A stretch of 9,199 bases of DNA, taken from Betaproteobacteria bacterium (lineage in GTDB: Bacteria > Pseudomonadota > Gammaproteobacteria > Burkholderiales > Burkholderiaceae). The translations under genes were made by a program, and so were the position numbers. The stretch lies in assembly GCA_018969885.1 (NCBI GenBank), contig JAGWXN010000128.1, forward strand, positions 1 to 9,199, written 5' to 3'. Position 1 is the stretch's first letter, and each line of letters opens with the position of its first letter. This document shows, piece by piece, positions 5,224 through 9,199 of the stretch. The notes beneath the pieces were generated by a model. It saw only the letters and a list, made by a program, of their open reading frames with translations. It was not told the DNA's origin and made no database searches.

Positions 5224-6688
5224 TTCAATCGCGGCACCGAAGGTATGGCTTGATCTCGATCAGGCTGCGCTCGACCGCGCCTACGACCAGGCGCAGCACG
5301 CCCCCAACATGCAGCAGGTGCTCAAGCGCTATGAACTCGCGAGTGAGCGCACGCGCGGCCGGCTGGGCGCACCCTCGAGGCATCGTTATGGCCCAACCGA
5401 AGCGGAGGCGCTCGACTGTTTCAGGTCCGCTTCTCATGGTGCCTCACCGAATCTTTCGCCGGCGCTCCTCTTTATCCATGGCGGCGCCTGGCGTGGCGGG
5501 TTGGCGCGAAACTATGCGTTCATAGCCGATCCATTCATCGCCCACGGCTGCGCGGTGCTGATTCCCGACTTTGCGCCGGTCACCGAGCTGGATGGCGACC
5601 TGGGCCGCATGACTGACCAGATCCGTCGTGCGATCGCCTGGGCGTCGGCCAACGCCGAGGCGCTCGGCATCGACCCTGCGCGCATCCATCTGTTCGGACA
5701 TTCGTCGGGCGGGCATCTGAGCGCAGCCGCGCTGCACACGAATTGGGCGTCGGAATTCTCGCTGCGCACGCATTCACCGGTAGCGAGCCTTACCGTGTGC
5801 AGCGGTATCTTTGAGCTGCAGCCGGTTCGCCTGTCGGCACGGAGCAACTACGTGCGGCTGTCAGATGACCAGGTGCACGCGCTCAGCCCCATTCGGCATG
5901 TGGCGGCCGTCGACACACCGCTGACGGTGGCCTGGGGTTCGCTCGAGAGTCCAGAATTTCAGCGGCAGGCCAATGACTATGCGGCGGCCGCCGAGGCGGC
6001 TGGGCGCACGGTCACACGGTGCGTCGTGGAAGGCTGCAATCACTTTGAAATTCTCGAGACGCTCGCGAGCCCCTACGGCGTATTGGGCCAGATGCTGCTC
6101 GAACGGGTGATCGGGGTTACGCCGACGCGCGGGCGATTGGTGTCAACAGGTGTGACGTCGGCGGGTAACGCAGCGCTGGCATCCGTCGTCGCAGCGCCTG
6201 CACCAACTGGGCGGGCGAGCGATGAGCGCACCGACCTGCACTGGATGCAATTCGCGCTTGCCCAGTCTCAGGAAGCGTTTGACCGCGGCGACTGGCCAAC
6301 CGGCGCTGTGCTGGTGCGAGACGGCCAGTTACTCTCAACCGGGCAGAACCGGCAGGTCTCGCAGTGCGACTCCACCGTGCACGCCGAGACTGACGCCATC
6401 CGGCGTGCCGAGGCCATGCATGGGGTCGGAAGCACGAAGGGGGCTACGCTCTATTGCACGATGGAGCCGTGCCCGATGTGCGCGGGGGCGCTAAAGAATG
6501 CCGGCATCTCGCGGGTGGTGCTCGCGCTGCGGCATGCCACGCTTAAACGAACCGATCTGGGTCCCTACCGGCTTGAAGATTTCTTCACACTCACCGGCTG
6601 GCAGCCCGAGTTGAGCAGCGGCCCCCTGCAGGACGACTATCTGGCGCTCAGACGTCGCTGGGGCCGGGACCCAGTTAAAAGCGGCTAG
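5213..6688 (+). CDS. Fusion: arylformamidase-like alpha/beta hydrolase plus nucleoside-deaminase-type domain
   Basis: One 491-residue frame carries two enzymes. Residues 1 to about 300 form an alpha/beta hydrolase: oxyanion motif HGGAW (89-93), nucleophile S164 in GHSSG, acid E245 in LESPEF, and H277 in CNHFEI. This layout resembles kynurenine formamidase/arylformamidase, whose acid is Asp, so ester or N-acyl/formyl amide hydrolysis is likely. Residues 301-340 are an Ala/Gly/Thr-rich linker. Residues 341-491 are a cytidine-deaminase-fold zinc domain: HAE (H390, E392 as proton shuttle) and PCPMC (C420, C423), plus a tail RRWGRD. It lacks the usual tRNA-deaminase TadA features after the zinc motif, so a small aminated heterocycle is a more likely substrate than tRNA; this is inference. 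The start at 5213 overlaps the dehydrogenase by 11 nt and gives the family-like N-terminus. The stop is 2 nt from the convergent Bug gene. Fusion through a sequencing frameshift is possible but there is no direct sign of it. Confidence 0.88.
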   Translation: MAADSIAAPKVWLDLDQAALDRAYDQAQHAPNMQQVLKRYELASERTRGRLGAPSRHRYGPTEAEALDCFRSASHGASPNLSPALLFIHGGAWRGGLARNYAFIADPFIAHGCAVLIPDFAPVTELDGDLGRMTDQIRRAIAWASANAEALGIDPARIHLFGHSSGGHLSAAALHTNWASEFSLRTHSPVASLTVCSGIFELQPVRLSARSNYVRLSDDQVHALSPIRHVAAVDTPLTVAWGSLESPEFQRQANDYAAAAEAAGRTVTRCVVEGCNHFEILETLASPYGVLGQMLLERVIGVTPTRGRLVSTGVTSAGNAALASVVAAPAPTGRASDERTDLHWMQFALAQSQEAFDRGDWPTGAVLVRDGQLLSTGQNRQVSQCDSTVHAETDAIRRAEAMHGVGSTKGATLYCTMEPCPMCAGALKNAGISRVVLALRHATLKRTDLGPYRLEDFFTLTGWQPELSSGPLQDDYLALRRRWGRDPVKSG

Positions 6689-6690
6689 CC

Positions 6691-7671
6691 TTATTCGAGT
6701 GAGAGTTTCTGCTGGGTGACCACCTGGCGGTACACCTCGAACTCGGCCTTGATCTGCGCAGCGAATTCCGCCGGACTGTTGCCAATCACGATCGATCCGG
6801 TGTCCTCGATGCGTTTACGAACCGCTGGATCCTCCAGCGCCTTGCGGGTGGCTGCGTTGATCCGCTCAACGATCTCGCTCGGCAGGCCCTTCGGGGCGAG
6901 AATGCCGTAGTAAGCCATCCGGTTCACCGGCTCCAGGCCCACTTCCTTGAAGGTTGGGACATTGGGCAGCACCGCCAGCCGCTGGGGTGCAGCCACCACC
7001 AGCGGTACCAGCCGGTTAGCTTGCACGAACGGCAACGCGGAGGGGATGTTGTCGAAGATGATCGGCACCTGACCGGCTACGGTGTCGTTTAGCGCCGGGC
7101 CTGCGCCACGATACGGAATGTGAATCACGAACACACCGGCCAGGCTCTTGAAGAGTTCTGTCTGCAGGTGACCAATACCGCCGGTGCCCGAGGACGCGTA
7201 TGAATATTTACCCGGCTTGGATTTCAGCTCATCGATAAAGGCCTTGTAGTCACGCGCCTGGAAGCTGGGATGCACTGCAATCAGGTTGGGGGTTGCCGCG
7301 ATGTTGATGATCGGGGTGAAGTCGGTGACTGGGTTATAGGGGATCTTTGGATTGATCGCGGGGTTGGCTGCGGTGGTCGACACCGTGGCCATCCCGAGCG
7401 AGTAGCCATCGGGCGTAGCGCGCACCGTTTCGGTGGCTCCGACCACGCCACCGCCACCGGCTTTGTTTTCAATCACCACGGGTTGGCCGAGCACCTTGCC
7501 GAGCGGCTCGGCGATCACCCGCGCAATGATGTCCGTCGTGCCACCGGGGGCAAACGGCACCTGAAGCTTGACCGGACGGTTGGGATAAGGGGCCTGGGCC
7601 ATCGCGGAAGCACTGGCGAGGGCGACGGTGGCAAGCGAAGCAGCGAGCGCTGCGCGACGAAGGAGTTCCAT
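6691..7671 (-). CDS. Bug-family periplasmic substrate-binding protein (TctC-like)
   Basis: Periplasmic receptor of the tripartite tricarboxylate transporter (Bug/TctC) family, 326 residues, normal length. A Sec signal peptide covers about residues 1-27: MELLRR, an Ala/Leu core, then AMAQA. The mature protein starts with PYPNRPVKLQVPFAPGGTTD, the family hallmark. Further conserved parts are SYASSGTGGIGHL (157-169), IPYRGAGPALND (185-196) and VLPNVPTFKEVGL (234-246). Bug proteins usually bind small carboxylates or amides. I chose the ATG at 7671 because GGAG stands 7 nt upstream and the signal peptide starts there. The frame stays open to 7899, but that extension runs through the opposite lactonase gene. 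No TctA or TctB membrane partners are visible, so it is an orphan here. It diverges from the lactonase gene. Confidence 0.94.
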   Translation of the reverse strand: MELLRRAALAASLATVALASASAMAQAPYPNRPVKLQVPFAPGGTTDIIARVIAEPLGKVLGQPVVIENKAGGGGVVGATETVRATPDGYSLGMATVSTTAANPAINPKIPYNPVTDFTPIINIAATPNLIAVHPSFQARDYKAFIDELKSKPGKYSYASSGTGGIGHLQTELFKSLAGVFVIHIPYRGAGPALNDTVAGQVPIIFDNIPSALPFVQANRLVPLVVAAPQRLAVLPNVPTFKEVGLEPVNRMAYYGILAPKGLPSEIVERINAATRKALEDPAVRKRIEDTGSIVIGNSPAEFAAQIKAEFEVYRQVVTQQKLSLE

Positions 7672-7678
7672 GGATTGA

Positions 7679-7682
7679 CTCC
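7679..7682 (-). promoter_or_regulatory. Ribosome binding site of the Bug protein
   Basis: Minus-strand GGAG 7 nt before the ATG at 7671. It supports the signal-peptide start over the longer upstream frame. Confidence 0.55.
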
Positions 7683-7745
7683 GGTTTGAAGGTAGTGAGG
7701 AGAGGGCGGCGAAAATGTACTTGAGTTCGCGATACGCGCCAAACC

Positions 7746-7756
7746 CTACCCGGTAG
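7746..7756. promoter_or_regulatory. Palindrome in the divergent Bug/lactonase intergenic region
   Basis: CTACC-C-GGTAG is a perfect 5-bp inverted repeat with a one-base centre in the 112-bp divergent spacer (7672-7783). An 8-bp palindrome GGAATTCC follows at 7765-7772. It is a possible operator shared by the two genes. No convincing promoter boxes were found for either direction. Confidence 0.3.
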
Positions 7757-7783
7757 CAACACCGGGAATTCCTGGAAACCCGA

Positions 7784-8671
7784 ATGACTACTGCCGACAT
7801 CCGCTGCGTCACCGACCATGCCACGTCCATCGGCGAGGGCCCGCTCTGGGTCGCGCGCGAGCAGGCCCTGTACTGGGTTGACGTGGGCCTCGAGCCCAAG
7901 ACGCTCCACCGCTACAGCCCGCAAAGCGGTCTCACCACCACCTGGAAGCTGCCGCAGCGCGCCTCCGGCGTACGCGAGCGCGCCGACGGCAGTCTCCTGA
8001 TCCATTTCCAGCGCGGTCTAGCGATTACCGATCCGTCGCCCGATCAGCTTCGCTGGCTGCCGCTCTGGGGCATTGATTTCTCGATCCAGCGCCTGAACGA
8101 CAGCGCGGTTGATCCCGCCGGCCGGCTCTGGATAGGCTCCTACGAACGCACGCTCAAACAACCGCTCGGCGAGTTGTATCGGATCGACGGTAGCCTGATC
8201 GCCGCCACCGTTGACCGGGGTTTTCAGGTCTCAAACGGCATCGCATTCAGCCCCGATGGCCGCACGATGTATCACACTGACACGCATCCCGAAGGCCACA
8301 TCTACGCCTGGGACTATGACGCTGCAACGGGCGAGGTCGCCAACCGTCGGCTCCTGATCAGCTTCGTGGGTCGCCGTGGCCATCCCGACGGCTGCACGAT
8401 CGATGCTGAGGGCATGCTCTGGGTGGCGGAACTTGGCGCCTCGCAGCTCGTGCGTATCGATCCGCAGGGTCGGATCGAGCGCGAGGTGCCGCTCCCCGTG
8501 AGTCGCCCCACCAGTGTGGCCTTTGGCGGCCCCGATCTGCGTACGCTCTATGTCACTTCCATGACTTTCATGCTGGACGACGCGGCGCGAGCCCGCGAGA
8601 CATGGGCCGGGCGTCTGCTCGCCTTCGAACCTGACGTTCAGGGATTGGCGCTGCCCAGGCTCGGGTTCTGA
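7784..8671 (+). CDS. SMP-30/gluconolactonase/LRE-family lactonase
   Basis: Six-bladed beta-propeller hydrolase of 295 residues, cytoplasmic (no signal peptide), likely opening a sugar-acid or other lactone. The divalent-metal ligands expected for the family are visible: E18 in GEGPLW, N151 in VSNGIAFSPDG, and D202 in GHPDGCTID. RLND (103-106) is the conserved substrate-side motif. YWVDVG (30-35) and LWVAEL (212-217) are typical blade strands. Length and start are normal for the family. A weak GGAAA lies a few bases before the ATG. It diverges from the Bug gene, and pairing of such a lactonase with a transporter binding protein is consistent with catabolism of an imported acid. Whether it belongs to the dioxygenase pathway or to a separate sugar-acid pathway cannot be decided from the sequence. 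Confidence 0.93.
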   Translation: MTTADIRCVTDHATSIGEGPLWVAREQALYWVDVGLEPKTLHRYSPQSGLTTTWKLPQRASGVRERADGSLLIHFQRGLAITDPSPDQLRWLPLWGIDFSIQRLNDSAVDPAGRLWIGSYERTLKQPLGELYRIDGSLIAATVDRGFQVSNGIAFSPDGRTMYHTDTHPEGHIYAWDYDAATGEVANRRLLISFVGRRGHPDGCTIDAEGMLWVAELGASQLVRIDPQGRIEREVPLPVSRPTSVAFGGPDLRTLYVTSMTFMLDDAARARETWAGRLLAFEPDVQGLALPRLGF

Positions 8672-8706
8672 ACCGTCAGATTGTCGCTCCATTCAGGAAG
8701 ATGCCC

Positions 8707-8712
8707 TACAAT
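8707..8712 (+). promoter_or_regulatory. Candidate -10 box of the toxin-antitoxin operon
   Basis: TACAAT matches TATAAT at 5 of 6 positions, 56 nt before the antitoxin ATG. TTGTCG at 8681-8686 is the best -35 but is 20 bp away, longer than ideal. The repeats at 8734-8757 lie just downstream, as expected for autoregulation. Confidence 0.4.
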
Positions 8713-8733
8713 CTAGTCAACCAGATAACCATC

Positions 8734-8757
8734 TCGATGACCAAGTTGATGACCAAG
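8734..8757. repeat. Two tandem 12-bp direct repeats before the antitoxin gene
   Basis: TCGATGACCAAG (8734-8745) and TTGATGACCAAG (8746-8757) match at 11 of 12 positions and abut each other, one helical turn or slightly more apart. Two more ACCA cores lie just upstream (around 8720 and 8728). This is a plausible binding array for the antitoxin or antitoxin-toxin complex, by analogy with other toxin-antitoxin operators. Confidence 0.5.
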
Positions 8758-8767
8758 CGGGGTTGCC

Positions 8768-9001
8768 ATGGGAACCGTTACACTGGCCGAAGCCAAGACA
8801 CACCTCAGTCAGCTCCTTGAAGAAATTGAAGCGGGGGAGGAGATTGTCATTACCCGCCGGGGGATTCCCATTGCCAGGCTGAGCGCCGTTGAGTCGCCGA
8901 AGAAGCCGTTCCGGCCACTCGCTGATTTTCGAAGGCGCTTGCCGGCGTGGCGAAAGCCCAGCGCCGATCTCGTTCGCGATCTTCGCAATGAAGGGCACTG
9001 A
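8768..9001 (+). CDS. Phd/YefM-type antitoxin
   Basis: A 77-residue DNA-binding antitoxin. The N-terminal part (MGTVTLAEAKTHLSQLLEEI, then GEEIVITRRGIPIARL) is the classic Phd/YefM fold, with the AKTHLSQLL helix and the beta-hairpin that dimerises and binds operator DNA. The C-terminal part (about 44-77) is basic and proline-rich, with PLADFRRRLPAWRKP, and would be disordered until it wraps around the toxin. The start follows a weak purine stretch (AGCGGGG). Its TGA shares one base with the ATG of the toxin (TGATG), the usual coupling in such pairs. It probably represses its own promoter through the upstream tandem repeats. Confidence 0.9.
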   Translation: MGTVTLAEAKTHLSQLLEEIEAGEEIVITRRGIPIARLSAVESPKKPFRPLADFRRRLPAWRKPSADLVRDLRNEGH

Positions 9002-9199
9002 TGCGTTACTGCGACGTCAGCTTCCTCGCTCCCCTATTTCTTGAGGAAGCGCTCAGCAGAAAAGTTGAGGCGTGGGTGGTTCGCCAAACGCCCGGCGATC
9101 TTTGCGTCAGCCACTGGACCCGGACAGAGTTTTCAAGTCTGATCGCGCGGGAAGTCCGCATGGGTGGTCTGACTGAAGCGGATGCCCTGGAGGTCATTG
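9001..9199 (+). CDS. PIN-domain (VapC-like) toxin, partial (3' end missing)
   Basis: The first 66 residues of a PIN-domain ribonuclease toxin, cut by the window edge; complete proteins are about 130-145 residues. The N-terminus MRYCDVSFLAPLFLEE carries the first acidic metal ligand, D5. The stretch around 36-45 (VSHWTRTEFS) carries the second, E43. This type cleaves RNA in a Mg-dependent way and is held inactive by the antitoxin just upstream, with which it overlaps by one base. The remaining acidic residues would lie outside the window, so intactness cannot be judged. Confidence 0.85.
   Translation, partial: MRYCDVSFLAPLFLEEALSRKVEAWVVRQTPGDLCVSHWTRTEFSSLIAREVRMGGLTEADALEVI

Noticed and set aside
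6222..6494. Alternative-frame ATG at 6222 as a separate deaminase start
   Set aside because: Its frame does not encode the HAE or PCxxC motifs; the deaminase motifs lie in the hydrolase frame.
6233..6688. Deaminase domain as tRNA adenosine deaminase TadA
   Set aside because: It shares only the zinc motifs of the superfamily. The region after PCPMC and the C-terminus differ, and fusion to a hydrolase in a catabolic operon does not suit a tRNA enzyme.
6683..6690. GGCTAGCC palindrome as a bidirectional terminator
   Set aside because: It is a self-complementary 8-mer with no loop, so it cannot form a stable hairpin, and it overlaps the stop codon.
7709..7730. GCGAA-N12-TTCGC as a third copy of the divergent operator
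   Set aside because: The half-sites resemble it, but the spacing is 12 rather than about 5 bp and the centre is unrelated.
7672..7899. N-terminal extension of the Bug protein to 7899
   Set aside because: It crosses the divergent intergenic region and the lactonase start and would bury the signal peptide inside the protein.
1..9199. CRISPR array, tRNA/rRNA genes, insertion sequences
   Set aside because: No regularly spaced repeats, no tRNA-like cloverleaf segments and no transposase frame or terminal inverted repeats were seen.

Overview
The window is GC-rich, gene-dense, single-contig-like bacterial DNA. A TRAP transporter, a Bug-type tripartite-tricarboxylate binding protein and a two-subunit Rieske dioxygenase occur together, which suggests a betaproteobacterium, most likely Burkholderiales. 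This is inference from gene content and composition; no rRNA or other taxonomic marker is present.

Layout. Positions 1-2348 (minus strand) hold a TRAP transporter operon in the order dctP, dctQ, dctM, with dctM running off the left edge. A strong GC hairpin lies between dctP and dctQ. Positions 2349-2567 are a divergent control region. A well-formed minus-strand promoter (TTGACA, 16 bp, TAATAT) has a 13-bp palindrome inside its spacer. A near-identical palindrome sits just after a candidate plus-strand -10 box, in front of the dioxygenase operon. Positions 2568-6688 (plus strand) hold a tightly packed operon: Rieske dioxygenase alpha subunit, beta subunit (ATGA overlap), a short-chain dehydrogenase, and a 491-residue fusion of an arylformamidase-like alpha/beta hydrolase with a zinc nucleoside-deaminase-type domain (11-nt overlap with the dehydrogenase). 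Converging on it with a 2-nt gap is a minus-strand Bug-family periplasmic binding protein (6691-7671). It is divergent from an SMP-30/gluconolactonase-family lactonase (7784-8671). The right end holds a Phd/YefM-type antitoxin overlapping by one base a PIN-domain toxin that is cut by the window edge.

How the genes may work together (inference). The TRAP system would import an organic acid. The Rieske enzyme would dihydroxylate an aromatic acid and the dehydrogenase would oxidise the cis-diol. The hydrolase and deaminase domains would remove an acyl, formyl or ester group and an amino group. The matched operators suggest that uptake and catabolism answer to the same regulator. No regulator, ferredoxin or reductase gene is visible, so the pathway is incomplete here. 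The substrate cannot be deduced from this window. The most distinctive points are the hydrolase-deaminase fusion, the duplicated operator in the divergent promoter region, and the intercistronic hairpin after dctP.
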